A stretch of 64,000 nucleotides of DNA from Vitrella brassicaformis (lineage: Eukaryota > Sar > Vitrellaceae), in the NCBI GenBank assembly GCA_001179505.1, contig CDMY01000929.1:85608-149607 (forward strand). Direction: 5' to 3'. Numbering within the stretch: the stretch's first letter is position 1; each line of letters begins with the position of its first letter. The notes beneath the pieces are model-generated. The model was not told the DNA's origin. It made no database searches and saw only the letters and a program-made list of their open reading frames with translations. A program made the position numbers and the translations under genes. Below, in pieces: positions 10,226 through 22,618 of the stretch.

Positions 10226-12532
10226 TTAATCCGTCGCGTAATCAATCCATGAGGGGGTGGAAGAGCCAGAGGGGGCTCTGGAAGGCTGCGACTGCTGGTG
10301 TGGGTGGTGTGGCCTAGTCGCGTTAGGCGCTGGGAGAGGTTCCGGTGTGGCGTGGGGCATCGACGGGACGCGACCAGGGCCAGCACCAACCGAGCCGCCC
10401 TCAGCTGCCGCCGGCCAAGACGCAAGCCTTGTCGGCGGCTGCTCGCCTCTTGCCTCCATCATGCCAGCAGGCAGCCCGGTTCCCCCCATTGGGCTCATGG
10501 CGCCGAAGAACGGGCTGATAGGAGCCGGCCCTGACCCCATGTGCTCGGCGAGTAATGGCAGCATCTGCCTGGTGTTCATGCCGATGCTGAGGGGGCTGCG
10601 GGGCGAGGTGCCGGGGGGAGGGGACGTCGATGGCGACGCGAGCTGGCCACCGTCTGCCCGTGGTTGCCGCCTCTGGAAGCGGTCGGCATCGGGCACATGT
10701 GGGGGGCCCGGCGCGCTTGAGGGGGTGGCAGTCAGCTCCAGCAGAGGCAGTTCGCGCTGTGAGTGAATGGGAGGGGCCAGCAGCTGGTGATACAGAGTCT
10801 CTCCTTCCGAACGGGACACAGGAACCTGGAGAGAGACAGACAGAGAGGCAGACGGGATGTAGTCAATGATTGCAATAAGGTATGTCCTCTATGCAGTCTC
10901 TGAGTATGTGTACGTGCCGTACCTGGTCGGTGGTATCTCCGTGGTCATTGTTGTCCACTCGGTCTCTTCTCATATACCAATCCGCGCCATGGAAGCCGCG
11001 GCGTCGCTCGCGCACACGCAGCTCACCATCGTAGTCGAAGCGGCCTCCTGGGCTCACAGACAGAGACCGAGACTCATTCATCTGCTTGCCCTGCCGCCTG
11101 CCTGCTCTGCTCCCGTGTCCTTCCTCCCTTCTCACCTCTGGATGGTGGGGATGGATGGACCGGCGTGGCAGCAGCAGCAGCAGCAGCAGGAGATGGTGGT
11201 GGTGGTGGTGGTCTCGGCTGGGGAGGACAGACCGGGCTGTATCCCCTGGCCGTCTCGCCGCGCTCGCCCACATCAGCAACACAACCTGGCAGCAAGACGC
11301 CAGCCCGAGCACCTGCAGCAGCTGCTGATGCTGCTGGCGGTGGTGGGGGTGGAGGCCGGGGTAGAGGTGGGGGTGGCACGTTCGCCTCCCTTGTCTCTAA
11401 CTGAATGAGTCGCGCCCTCAGGTCCTGCTCGCGAACAACCTGACTCTCACACACACACAGAGTCAGGCAGGCGCACGAATGACCATGTCCTTCTTCTCTC
11501 GTCTCTGCACTCTGACGGCACTTGACTCACTTGTTTGGCCGTGGCCTCGATGGCGCTAACAAGGCATCGGTTCGATCGCAGGTCTCTCTCGCTGATGGGT
11601 GTGCGCGTGGTGGGCGAGAGGGGCTTTTCCGAGGCGCGGATGATGCTCAGGATAGCCTTGTACTCGTAGGTATTGCCCTGTTAACACACAGAGATGGAGG
11701 AGAAGCTCATGAGCTGTGTGTGCTGCGAGTTTGTCGCCTCCTGCCTGGGGCTCCCCCTTACCGATGGGGTCGAGGCCGGCTGCCTGAGTATCTCCATCGT
11801 GATGGGGCAGAACATCCACTCCATGCCCTCCAACTCAGTGTCAGCTGCCGGACGGATTGGATTCATGCCATTCAACCAACACACGACAGACAGAGATGAC
11901 GACACAGCGACACGGATGCATTGTGCGTGTTTCATGACTGTGCCGTGCCCACCTGCTAAAGACAGATCATTGAGGCTCTTCTGGTCTACGCTTGGGAAGC
12001 CCCTACCAGCACCAGCACCAGCAGCTGCAGCTGCAGACGGTGCTGATGCTGCTGCTGCTGGTGGTAGAGCCGCCACAGCTCCGGCCCGCTGCCTCGCCGT
12101 TTCCCGTGTAGCCGCCGGCAGCGGCGAGTTGACCTGCTCCTGCTGTTGCTGCGGTTGTTCATGACGAGTATGTTCCGCTTCGGCGGCGTCGTTGAATAAG
12201 TTGAGGAGGTGCTGCATGATGCTGATGTGCCGCTGCGCCCTCTCCATCGTGGGGCGCAACGCCTGTCGGCTACCCTGGTCCACTGCCCAGGGAGGGATGT
12301 TGGGACGCGGACCAGATCCAAATGACGGGACGAGCGGCGGAGGCATCATCACGGGGGCAGGGTGCAAGAGAGGATGGTGCGCTTGACCGCCCGACGAAGC
12401 GGCCGCTGCAGCTGGTGCTGGAGCCGCTGGTGCCTGTGGATTTTGACCACCGCTCGCCGGTTGAGTGTGGTGGAAACCACGGCCGCTCAGAGGAGCGCTC
12501 GACGGCACTTCGTGATAACCAGAGGCATACAT
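10226..12532 (-). CDS. U-box domain protein, probable E3 ubiquitin ligase
   Basis: The N-terminal exon, from MYASGYHEV at 12532, is Pro/Ala/Gln-rich, with a helical stretch near ERAQRHISIMQHLLNLF. Two exons around 11846-11529 then encode a U-box: EWMFCPITMEILRQPAS, GNTYEYKAILSIIR, SPTTRTPISERDL and NRCLVSAIEA. This matches the family pattern CPITxEIMxxPV, GxTYExxAI, SPxTxxPL and NxxLxxxI. U-boxes recruit E2 enzymes without bound zinc. The rest is disordered: a poly-Pro/Ala linker and a Ser/Pro-rich C-terminus ending SWIDYATD, with TAA at 10226-10228. No ARM or WD repeats are seen, so the substrate is unknown. The true start could lie in an upstream exon. Confidence 0.75.
11166..11216. repeat. 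(AGC)n / (GGT)n trinucleotide runs coding poly-Ala and poly-Pro
   Basis: Adjacent AGC and TGG/GGT runs on the + strand encode PPPPPP and AAAAAA in the U-box protein's linker on the minus strand. Confidence 0.85.
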
Positions 12533-12886
12533 CTGCACAGGCAGATTCTTGTGATGAATCACCGGGACAGCTTTCCTTGGCGATGCATCCCCTTACCAAT
12601 GAGCAGAGTCTGGTCTATTGGTTCTTGCCCGGCCTCCCGCCCCTCGTCAACACCAGAAACTCGAGGGATGCATCGATGCGCTCAAAAGGGACTCCCTTAG
12701 CTGAAAGTTGCGGTGCAATGACTTCTACTTCGAGCAGCCTCCGTCCACCAGGGATTTCCCATCTCCCCCGTCTCTCCCTCTGCTTCCCCTCTTACCTGCG
12801 AGCTAAGGGTTTCGCTTGCGATACTTGATCCGTCGCTTTTCTTGCATCTGAGAGGCTTCGGTGTTGTGTGTGAGCCTCATCCATCT
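12533..12886. promoter_or_regulatory. Divergent intergenic region, U-box gene / 12887 gene
   Basis: 354 bp between two divergent start codons. It should hold both promoters and 5' UTRs. No clear core promoter motif is visible, and part of it could be a 5' exon of the U-box gene. Confidence 0.5.
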
Positions 12887-14293
12887 ATGGAATTCCCATT
12901 GAATCAGGTTGTCTTTTTTCTTCTCTGGGTTTTCTCACTCGCTTGGTCCGCATCATGCGACACGCTTGCGTCCTTGCTATCGCCATCTTCCCTTCCGCGA
13001 GTGCCCCTCGGCTCATGGACCGGCGCTATCGCAATCGGACGGCTGAGCGGCGGCGCCAATCGAAGGCGGCCTTCGGGGAGGAAGGACGCGAGAAGAGCAT
13101 GCACTGACGAAGATGACGCGTCATGCGCGGCAGAGAGGACAGCAGGGCGGCAGGCGAGAGGCGGCGATGACGGCGCGCATCAGTGTGAGCAGCCCCATCC
13201 CCCGCCACCTCATTTTGACCACAGCTGGAGCAAGGCTGGCGGCAGATCCATGCCCCGAGCCTTCATCCAGACCCCTTCATGGCTCATCTCTCCCGCAATG
13301 CGACAAATGGGGAGGCGGCAGGCGGCCTGCTCGGGAGGCGACGCTACACTTGGGGGTGAGAGCATCGCCTCTGACCCAGCGACTGTCGTGCGGCTCTCTG
13401 ATGAGGAGAGCGGTCGGCAGTATGAGGCTCTCGACGACGTGGATGTGCTGATACAGAGGCTGCTGAATGCTGGCGAGAGTCAGCTGCCGTCCATTGTGTA
13501 CAACAGCCTCAGCTTGGTGAATTCCAAGCAGTTTGAGTACCGCTTCAAGAACATGATCGAGCGCGCCCCTGACTCGGAGGAGAAGCGCCGGCTGTCGGCC
13601 CTGCTCGTGCGAGTCTACAAGCTGGAGGAGGAGATCGTGGCTGAGGGGCGCGACAAGCTGACCGCTGCCGAGAGCCAGGCGCAAGATCTTCTGCAGATCG
13701 CGACGAACGAGAAGGGGGAGTTCTATTATCCGCTGCCATGGGAGGTCAAGGAGCGGGTCCGCACGTTCATGAGGGACCCCGCCAACCTGCAGCAGATCGA
13801 TGACGGGCAGCTGTTTTCCATCCAGCGGTGGTACGAGAAGGGCCAGGCCGACGAGCGAGCCTTCCACATCCTCCCCACCCTGGAGCTCATTCTGGAGTCA
13901 TGGGCGTCTCAGACGGTCCTCAACGAGATAGAGAACGACAAGCGGCTCAACCCCAGCTCGTGGATGGCGACCTCTGCGGCCGGTCAGGTGCTGCAGAAGC
14001 TCTTCCAAACCGAGAGGCAGTGGTGGTGTGAGGAGCTGGAGAGCGACCTGATGCCGCGAGGGCCTGAGGGCGAGACCAAGTGCAGCGTTGAGACGGTGCG
14101 TGAGACGCTGGAGGAGGTCATGAAGGACATCGCACTGCGGCAGAACATGGGCAGCCGCAAGCAGACCATCCTGGTGGACTACTTTCGGTCTGTGGGCAAG
14201 TGCCTGCGGGATGTGGAGGACAAGCACGAGCAAGTGGTCAAGGAGCACCTGGCGGAAGAGACTGAGAGCTTCACGCGACTGCCGCCACAATGA
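12887..14293 (+). CDS. Secreted or plastid-directed orphan protein, intronless
   Basis: One uninterrupted frame of 468 codons from ATG 12887, unlike the intron-rich neighbours. It starts MEFPLNQVVFFLLWVFSLAW, a clear ER signal peptide. About 90 residues rich in Ser, Arg, Gly and His follow, with few acidic residues at first, as in bipartite plastid presequences of algae with complex plastids. The mature part from about residue 165 is helical and charged (DDVDVLIQRLLNAGESQLP, FEYRFKNMIERAPDSEEKR, LPWEVKERVRTFMRDP, ETVRETLEEVMKDIALRQN). I do not recognise the domain. A plastid role is inference from the presequence only; secretion is the alternative. Confidence 0.75.
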   Translation: MEFPLNQVVFFLLWVFSLAWSASCDTLASLLSPSSLPRVPLGSWTGAIAIGRLSGGANRRRPSGRKDARRACTDEDDASCAAERTAGRQARGGDDGAHQCEQPHPPPPHFDHSWSKAGGRSMPRAFIQTPSWLISPAMRQMGRRQAACSGGDATLGGESIASDPATVVRLSDEESGRQYEALDDVDVLIQRLLNAGESQLPSIVYNSLSLVNSKQFEYRFKNMIERAPDSEEKRRLSALLVRVYKLEEEIVAEGRDKLTAAESQAQDLLQIATNEKGEFYYPLPWEVKERVRTFMRDPANLQQIDDGQLFSIQRWYEKGQADERAFHILPTLELILESWASQTVLNEIENDKRLNPSSWMATSAAGQVLQKLFQTERQWWCEELESDLMPRGPEGETKCSVETVRETLEEVMKDIALRQNMGSRKQTILVDYFRSVGKCLRDVEDKHEQVVKEHLAEETESFTRLPPQ

Positions 14294-15107
14294 GTGATGT
14301 GATCTGGTTGCATGTGTGCGTTTGTCTTCATGCCTTCCTGAGAGATCTCCCTTAACCAGCTGGTCTTTCATTCTCGTTCGTAGCATGGAGGTGTCTGTGA
14401 AATGGATGCCTTGCACGAGTGTGATAGAGTTTGTGTCATTCGTGCGAATGCAGCTTGACTTGGACGGTTCAAGGGTCGTGTTCATCCATCCATCCATCCA
14501 TTCATCAGTTCGCAGCCCACACGAGAACGCAATGCATTCAGTAATGCGTCCACGAGCACACACCTGACAGCAAGAGTGAGTCAACATTGTTACCTTCTCT
14601 TAGGCAGCGTTGAGCTCGCGGCATCCGTGCACGCATGTCCGCCCAGTCATCCATCCATCAATCAATCAATCATGCCCTCAGCCAGCCAGCGACCCACCGA
14701 CAGACGGCTGAGACCATGCAGTCAGACAGACGGACAGCCAAACAAACAACCAGACACACGCCCATCCAGTCATCCATCCATCCATGCATCCATCCATCCA
14801 CACCATGCACCCATTCTCATCCAGTCCCCCGGCCGGACGGTCCGTTCTCATTCATGCGTTCATCCACACATCAAAAGATCGATCTCTGCTTATCTTGTCG
14901 ATAGTCGTCCAATCAGTCCATCCACCTGCCTGGCTGGCTGCCTCTGTCTGACTCTGCTGCTGTATGCCTCTAGCTATCAGTCATCCCGCCCACCCAAAAC
15001 CATCAGCCAGCCAGCCATCCACCCAGGCAGGCAGGCAGGCCATTCATGCAGAACCATAAGTCGCATCCCTCCCTGTTGGACCATCCATCCATCCATCACT
15101 CACTCAC
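14294..15107. other. Convergent spacer rich in ATCC and CAGC repeats
   Basis: No gene seen. ATCC runs lie at about 14482-14506, 14764-14800 and 15082-15096, with GCCA/GGCA runs at about 15008-15040. Frames open here are repeat-driven. Confidence 0.7.
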
Positions 15108-18100
15108 TCAGCGCAGGAGATCGTTCCGATCAGGCTGCCCGCTGCCGCCAGTCGCCGACCCGTAGCCATAGCCACCAGTCCCGCTGCTGCTGTAGGGGGG
15201 CGGGTGGCTCCCCCCCTCTGCAGCCTGCCCCGTGCTGTGGTCGAGAAAGTCATACTGGTATTGATATGACGATGGTGCGCCACTTGCCTGGCCGCGGCCG
15301 AGCTGCTGCTGCTGCATGTGCATCTGCATGGAATGCCGCCGCTGCTGCTCCTCGCGCATCGACTCCTCCATCGCCCGGCGCATCTCTTCCTCCTCTTGGA
15401 GGGCAAGGTCCTCCTCTTCCTGCTGGCGACGTCGCTGGCGGACCTGGTCCTCCTTGGCCGTCCGCTCCGACTCAGCCAGCGCCCGGCGAAGCTCCTCCTC
15501 CTCCCTGTCGCGACGGGCATCACTAAAGGAAACGCACACAACGAACGAGAGTGAGAGTGGTGGAATACGCCACCTCGCTTCCATCTTCACTGTGTTCTGG
15601 CTTACTCGTTCTCCGGCTGCTGCAGCTGCTGGGCCTGTGGCTGCGGCTCCTCATATGCATAATGACCATCATCCCCCAGGGGCTCCCCGCCGATGAGCCG
15701 ATCCAGCCCTCCCGCCTCCCCACCACCGTCACCATGGTAGCCGCATGCCGCAGCAGGAGCGGCGGGCTGCCGGGACAGGTGCATGTAGTTCATCGGGGGG
15801 GCGGCCTCCTGGTACTGGTGGTAGCTATAAGGCTGCTGTTGCTGCTGGCCGTTGTAGCCGTCGTCATATGATGCGGGCACCTGGGGGTCATTGGTTGATG
15901 AAGGGTGGGATGGCGTGCCCTCGCCACCCGCACCCCAGTCGCCCCCTCGACCTACTGCCCGCGAGTCCATAAACGTCTGTCCGCCGCCAAAGAGGCCGCC
16001 AGCTCCTCTGCCCTCCCTCCGGGCCGAACCGAGCCCCCTCCTCCCCTGCACATGGCGATGGCTCTCCGATGCCGTCGCCGCTGCCGCCGTACGGTGGTCC
16101 TCAGGCTGACCACCATACCCACCGAGCCGATTATCCCAACTGCCAAACAACAGATTGGGGTCGGCAGCAGACGACGCGGCGCCGATGGCTGGAGGTGGGT
16201 GTGGGTGGAGGTCCGGCGCTTGGGCGGCGTCGGGTGAGGGGACGAGGGGCGGGGAGGGGGACGCTCGTGGAGGGAATGGCGGATGAGACGGCTGGGGGAG
16301 GCCGGCTGCGGGACCGAGACGACCGAAGAGGCCACCGGGGGCCTCTGAGCGAGGGAACAGCTCATACCCACTCCTGTCTGCACACACACACACACACACG
16401 AGAGGAATAAGCACAGCGTATCCGCCCCATCTCATTGATGGTATTCTCCCTCCCTCCCTCCGCCCAACGTACCAGCAGACATGGCGTCAGGATCGTTCGT
16501 AGCAGCCATCCCACCGGACGCCTGCGAGCCGTGGCCACTCCCGCCGCTGCCCGTCCTCATACCGCCCCCACTGCCCCCCGACCGCACTCCCGTCTCCACA
16601 TACGGCACCGGCGGCCCAACACCATACACACCCATGTCCACTGCGCCGCGCGGAGCATCGAACAAGCCATCGCCCATCGGACCACCACCAGCAGGCTGTC
16701 CGTGAGGGGAGAAGGGCGGCACTGCACTGCCTGGCGGGCTCAGCCAGTCGTCGGGCGAAGATGCTCTCACGCCCGTCTGCTGCTGTTGTGGGGGGTTCCC
16801 CAGCCCCAGGCCCATGCCAATCCCCTGCAGGCCGTTCTGGGGTCGCTGCTGACGCGGCAGCTGATCGACATGACTGGTACAGAGACACACAAAGGGAGAG
16901 AGTGGGCATGAAGGACAGCTCAGCGGGTGTCGTATCGTGAGTGTCAATCAGTAACCCACCTTTGTGGCGGCATTCTGTGGGCGTTCTGGTCAAAAGGCGG
17001 TCGCGACGAGACGCTGCCCAGCCCCGCCAGAGGGTCGATGTCTATCTCATGGCCGCGCTGTGCGATGGCGGGGGTCATGTGGGGCCACGGATTGGCCGGC
17101 TGCTGGAGGGGGCTCCCGGTGCCGTAGGACGGGTGGCCATCGTGCCCTCCACCACGATGCGCTGACGCTGCGAGTGGCTGATCTGCACACACGTCGCAAA
17201 GACGGATCGAAAGCACGTGTTCATTGCAATCGTTTCGTCACATTTGTTGTGTCGGGTCGCTTACTCGGGTAGTGGTGCTGTGTGCTGCTGCCCCCGACCA
17301 AGACTCCCTGGCCCATGGGTGACACAGCAGATGACGGATCCGCCGCCATGGCGCCCCCATGTGCAGCCAGCGCATCGACGAACCCCTGACAGACGGCAGA
17401 CACACACGCATTGCTGTGACATGTTCAATGCATGTCAGAGGGATGTCTCACCAGATTCTGCAGAGGCGGGCTCGGCGCAGGGTGACCTTGAAAGGGCGAC
17501 CCACCTGCAGAACAGACAGGTGAAAGGTCTCGTGTGTCTGCCTTCTTGGGCGTGTCGTTGTATCTCTATCTCTCCGCTTACCAAATCCGTGATTGGGCGG
17601 GGCAACCGGTGCCAGCGGGGGCGACGAGTGGCCGCCCGCATAGCCATAGCCCCCACCTCCACCCCCTGGCTGCTGGGGCTGCAACTGCGGCGAGCCATGA
17701 CCGCCCCCATAGCCGTTGGCGGCCTGGATCATGCCACCCTTGGGCTGCTGCTGGATGGAGGGAGCGTTGGGATTGCCGAACGCTGGTGTGCGGAGAACGT
17801 TGGGATGCGGCGGAACAGGGGCGGGGTGGTGCAGGACGGCAGGGTGCTGGGGGGCCATGGGGGAGTGGGGTGTGTGGGTGGGCTGCAGGGGAGGCATGCC
17901 TTGGTACGGCGTCGTGGTGGCGGCGGGGCCGTGGCCCAGGGAGCTCAGGGCCTCCTGGCGCTCCTTGAAGGCGGTGGCCTCGTCGGAGATGGCGCGCAGC
18001 TCCGTCAAGATCTCCGAAAACGACGGCCGCGGGTCCTCAGGCACCATGATACATCTGACAGAGAAATGGCGACCGACACAGTGAGCCTTCCTTCACTCAC

Positions 18101-19687
18101 TCATCCCGGATGTGTCGCCATCCACTCCATTCCACTCACCTGAGCGCGAGGTTGGCGACCTTCCTTGCGAACTCCAGCGGCCACTGGGCGCGTCTGTCGA
18201 GCATGCACATGAGTCTGTCGATGTCGTGGTTGAACTCATTGACGAGGTAGTCGACTTCCTTGGTGCCCGGCCGCTGTGTGGCGGGGGGGCGGGCCGTCAG
18301 CAACTCAACCAACACCATGCCAAACGAATACACCTCCGTGTGCTCAGTCACAACAGCACTGCACAAAAGGACACACAAACCAACACGAGGAAGAAAGAAT
18401 GCAATCAATCGCAGGAGGGGAGGGAGATGGGTCTGTGTGTGTGTGTCCCTCTGCTGGATGGATGCTTACCGCTTGATGTACAGCGGATCGGCGTAGCCCA
18501 CAGTGCCAGCCGTCTGCTGCACACGGCAATCTGCACACACACGGACAACAAAAGCACATGCGTGTGTGAGTTTGTGACTGACAAGCAAAATGTGCGGTGT
18601 GGTATGTCTGCCCCGCTCCGCTCACCCTCTCCGCCATGCGATATCTTGGCTAGTCCAAAATCCGCCATCTTGGCGCCATCGTTCTTGTCCAGCAGGATGT
18701 TGGCCGTCTTGATGTCGCGGTGGTACACCTTGGGGTGCGAGTTGTGCAGGTGGTGCAGCCCCTCACACGCGTCAACCGCGATCTCAATCCGCTGATACCA
18801 CAGCAACGGCTTCGTACCTGCACACACACAGAGAGAGAGACAGACAGGTGTGGCGAGCGGGGTGCGTGTGTGTGTGTGTGTGTGTGTACCCTTCTGCAGT
18901 CTGGTGCCGACATCGCCGCCCTTCATGAACTCATACACGAGGTAGCGATAGGGGCCCTGTTTGGCCCGGGCAAAACCCATCAAAATGACCAAACACGGAT
19001 GCCTTCAGGATCGATACACAGATGACCAACCATCAACAGAGGGGCCACGTATGCCGTGGTGCGGTGTGCGCTTTGATGGGTACCTACCTGAACTTGGATA
19101 GGACTCTGACCTCCTCCTCAAAGCCGGCCTCGACGGGGTGCTGCAGCTGCTTGATGGCGCACTCGGTGCCTGGAGGCACACCACACCCATGATGAGTGAG
19201 TGAACCGATCCATTGCGCTGCGCGGCGGACACGTGTTGTGTGCTTCTCGTTGGCTGACTGACCCTTGAGGGTGGCCTTGTAGACCTTCCCATAGGCACCG
19301 GCGCCCAAACAATACTTGGCGTGAAAACCCTCTGTCGCCTCATCCAGAACCTGACCAACACACACAGCAACAGCAGGCACAGGTCACTCACATACGATGC
19401 CATCAACACATTCCCCTGCCCCATACACGTGACTGACTGACCTCAATGGGGTACTCGAGGCAGATGTCGTTGAGGCTGTTGTCGGTGGTGGGCGACCTCT
19501 CCACATTGCCCGTCCCACCGCCCATAGCCTGCTGACCGCCCTGGCCGGCCGCAGCAGGCACACACCCCTGGTTGTTGTGACCGTAGTGGGCAGCATTATT
19601 GGCGTTGTGGTGGTGGCTGGGATGGTAGGGGTTCTGCGATCCGCCGCCTGCGGCAGCGGCGGGGTGCCGGTGGCCGTCACGATGCAT
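15108..19687 (-). CDS. TKL/RLK-Pelle-like protein kinase with disordered tail and tandem UIMs
   Basis: A many-exon kinase. The N-terminus is His/Gly/Asn-rich, with a likely start MHRDGHRHP at 19687; an upstream exon is possible. The kinase core is complete: glycine loop GAGAYGKV, AIK lysine, alpha-C Glu, YHRDIKTANILL with HRD, ADFGLAK with DFG, GTVGYADPLY in the activation segment, and EVYSFGMVLVELL. This is the receptor-like/Pelle pattern of the TKL group. No membrane segment is seen. After the kinase come about 800 residues of Pro/Gly/Gln/His-rich sequence, then a charged helix with two UIMs (15348-15503), then a Tyr/Gly/Ser-rich end, SGQPDRNDLLR. It probably acts in Ser/Thr signalling linked to ubiquitinated partners (inference). 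The SET gene is divergent. Confidence 0.8.
15348..15503 (-). other. Two ubiquitin-interacting motifs in the kinase tail
   Basis: EEEELRRALAESER (15462-15503) and EEEEMRRAMEESMREE (15348-15395) both fit the UIM pattern: an acidic patch, hydrophobic residue, x2, Ala, x3, Ser, x2, acidic. They lie in one predicted helix, with a degenerate third (EEEDLALQ) between them. UIMs bind ubiquitin chains in endocytic and proteasomal proteins. Confidence 0.75.
18863..18890. repeat. (TG)n tract in kinase intron
   Basis: On the minus strand this is a CA-rich tract just downstream of a splice donor in the kinase gene. Confidence 0.8.
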
Positions 19688-20146
19688 GCCCGGCTCCAAG
19701 GGAACAAACTCAGCGGTGTCTGTGTCAGTCAGAAGGAAAAGGAGTTGCCGAGATCTTGTCTGCTGACAAGCGCCTCCTGGATGACTCCTGCCGTCACGAT
19801 GACTCCTTCCGAGCGCCCAATGAGCTGCAGCGGCACCAGTCCAGCCGGGTTGACGCCTCTCCACACCTCTCCTCACTTGTCCTCCTCACTGGCCTCGCCG
19901 GTGCGGCAGACTCGTGCTTCTGAGGGTGTCGCGGGACGAGAAGACCCTCTCGCTGTCGCCTACGCCATCCTCACTCAGAACTCAGGTGTGCTCGGCACAG
20001 CAGCAGCATCCAGGGTAGGACAAGGCACGAGAGTCAACTTCCGCAGATTTCTGTCGTCAAATGAGCCTCCACGCCTCCCATGTGGTGCATGGAAGGCTCC
20101 GAATGCAGAATGGCCATGTCAGGTTTAGCTCGCAATTTTGACCGTT
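19688..20146. promoter_or_regulatory. Divergent region between kinase and SET genes
   Basis: 459 bp between likely start codons. It may also contain a 5' coding exon of the kinase (minus frame open from about 19876 without an ATG). Confidence 0.45.
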
Positions 20147-21920
20147 ATGATGAACGGTGTGGAAGCAAGCAAAACCATGATGAAGGACTTTCTTGCGCTT
20201 ATCTTCCTCTTTGCAGCCTCGCAGGCACAGCGGACGTCCCAGGAGACTCAGTGGTTTGGTCGCTTCACCCGATGGCTGCGCGACAACGATGGGTACCTTC
20301 ACCCTGCTGTGGTCCTGCGGCCTGAGGAGACCCGCGGACTGGGGGCACAAGATGCAATCGGCAAGGAAGAGCTGCTTCTTGCTGTCCCACGGAAACTTAT
20401 GGTGACGCCTGACACGTTCATGGCCCATGAGGACGGCAGCACTCGACCATGTGTCCTCTCCTGCGACGAGGCGTCTCGGCGCGTGTCGGCCTATGTTGCG
20501 CAGCAGTCCTATAACGCTTTGCCGCAGAATCGGCTGTTTCTCTCGATGGCAGCGTATCTGACCCATCAGCTGGACCACACAGATTCAAACGGCGCGTCGG
20601 CTTGGCTGGAGGATCTCAACAAATTGCCTTCCCCGTCTTTACCCTTCACCAGCGGCAATGCGTTTGCGGTGCGGCTGCTGTGGCCCTCACCATCGTACCA
20701 CGTGGCTGAGAGACGAAGGCAATGGCTGAGTCGGGACCATCGCAAGATTTTGTCCAACATCGATAGGGGAGTTCTGGGCGAAGGTTTCACTCTCGAGCAG
20801 TACGGCAAGGCGGTGTCGCTCATCAGCAGCCGGGCCTTCTCGATCCCCGTGCAGCCGAGGGAGGGCGAGACGTGGCGCAACAGGCATAAGGAGGAGGATG
20901 CTGTGGCTGAGGAGGATGCACTCGTCCCTTTCCTCGAGCTCTTCAACCACCGTGCCTCAGAGCACGTCAACCTGCTGTGGAATTATGACAGCGCAACTGA
21001 CTTCCTGGAGGTACATGGATGCATTTGATAAGCGTGACACGTCTCCCTGTGTGTGGCCAGGTCCGCAGCACCCGGCGGATAGCTCCTGGGGAGGAGTTGA
21101 TCAACTCATACGGCCGCCTGTCCAACAGGGAGTTGCTCGAGGGCTTCGGCTTCACCCTGCCGCCGTGTGAGGAGCCGAGGCAGACGTACGCCCTCCAGCC
21201 GTGGCTTATCACCGCAGCAGCACGGCAGGTGGCCAACGGCAGCGACGTGTACTCGCGTGTGTTCCAGCTGCTCAATGCCTATAAGTGAGGATGGGCGCTC
21301 GATCAGCCATACACACACGGGTGTCGGGTGTCTGGTGTGTTGTTGCAGTGTGACGGACATGTTGAATCTGGGACAGGTGGCGCTTGACAGCGATGCCGTC
21401 AGCCCGGAGACATCGCGGCTCCTCGGCCTCACCGAGAAGAGGTTTGGTGAGAGGGTTGGCGAGTTCTGGCTGGCGCTGCTGCGGCTGCTCGAGACGCCAT
21501 ACAGAGACGACCCAAGTTTGGAGCCCTTCCGCTCAACGATGCACACCAACCGCAAACACGACCCCTCGTCGTACGTGTGGTGGACCGAAAGAACGGAAGG
21601 CAACAGCTGTGATCATGACAGGTCGCTCTTCTCGGACGACGAGGGAGCCACCAACGCAGCGGTGAGGACGACGCGCGCTCGACAGACAAACCAGTTGATG
21701 TCTCGGTTTCCTTCTTGTCGGTGTGCAGCGTGTCAAAATGTCCGAGTATGTGTGTCTGAGGAGATGGGTTGACGCACTTGAGGGGCTGCTGCGGGGCGAG
21801 GCGGCCGATGGGGCCGGCCCCTCTCGGCCGTCGCTGCGAGACGAGCTCTTGCGGTGGTTCGGGAGGGTTGCGGAGAACAGGCGAAAGGACGGCGAAAGGC
21901 AGAAGGTGTTGACGGGCTGA
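20147..21920 (+). CDS. SET-domain protein methyltransferase with N-terminal signal
   Basis: Four exons (20147-21010, 21061-21284, 21349-21661, 21729-21920) join in frame to 530 residues. The start has Met at 20147, 20150 and 20177. The third, MMKDFLALIFLFAASQAQR, gives the cleanest signal peptide. The order matches the Rubisco LSMT/SETD3/SETD6 class: WFGRFTRWLRDNDGY, then RAFSIP, then the SET core ELFNHRASEHVNL (about residue 264) and APGEELINSYGRLSNRELL with EGFGF (about residue 298), then a helical C-terminal part. These proteins transfer methyl groups from S-adenosylmethionine to lysine or histidine. The signal suggests entry to the secretory pathway or plastid. The substrate cannot be told from sequence. 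Confidence 0.85.
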
Positions 21921-22618
21921 ATGAATCTAGCCAGTGGTGATGGATGGATGGATGGCGCTCAGAGATGTGACGTGACACGTACGTGCTGTTGTTGATGAGC
22001 TGTGCACCACGTGGGTATGTACCACCGTGCATGTTGACCACAGATGGATGCGCGTGTTATGGATCCATCCGCCCCTTTCCGCCGCTGTCAGTGTATCAGA
22101 AATGAGACAGTGCTGCATTACATAGGGGGGATGATAGCCATGCCATGTCCGGCGTGTGTCCCACATCTGTACCTGATCGGCAATACATGTATGTTTCTTG
22201 CTCTGTCCGCTCGTCAACAGCCAAGTAAACATCCATGAAGCGACCTACCATGCCCCACGCCAGTTTGTTTCACGGCCTGATGGCGAAAAAAAACTATCAC
22301 AAACGTTCCCATAATAGGTGAATCATCGGAAAAAAGAAAAAGCAAAGGGATAAAAAAAAACTCCCCGCATGCATTCATCCATTCTCTTTGTTTCTTTCGC
22401 CTGGTGGGTGTCTCGCTGCCGTTGGCGTGCAGACCAGAAGCACACATACTAAACGAGCCCACGAAGGGCCGCGCTATTGCGGCCGCAAACAAAAGAGACA
22501 CTACGCGGGACGACAAGAGCCAAAAGGCTTGAAGCGTTTCAACCGCAAACAGTGGCTTAAAGCACAGGGCAAGAGCACCAAAAAGACACAAGAGAAAACA
22601 GGCAGACAGACAGATCAA
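21921..22618. other. Convergent spacer, no gene seen
   Basis: Between the SET gene and the GMC oxidoreductase ends. It is A-rich near 22280-22360, with several A6-9 runs. CAGACAGACAGA lies at 22601-22612. No coding signal on either strand. Confidence 0.65.

Noticed and set aside
14482-15096. Regularly spaced repeats as a CRISPR array
   Set aside because: Units are 4-base tandem repeats without constant-length spacers, in a eukaryotic genome.
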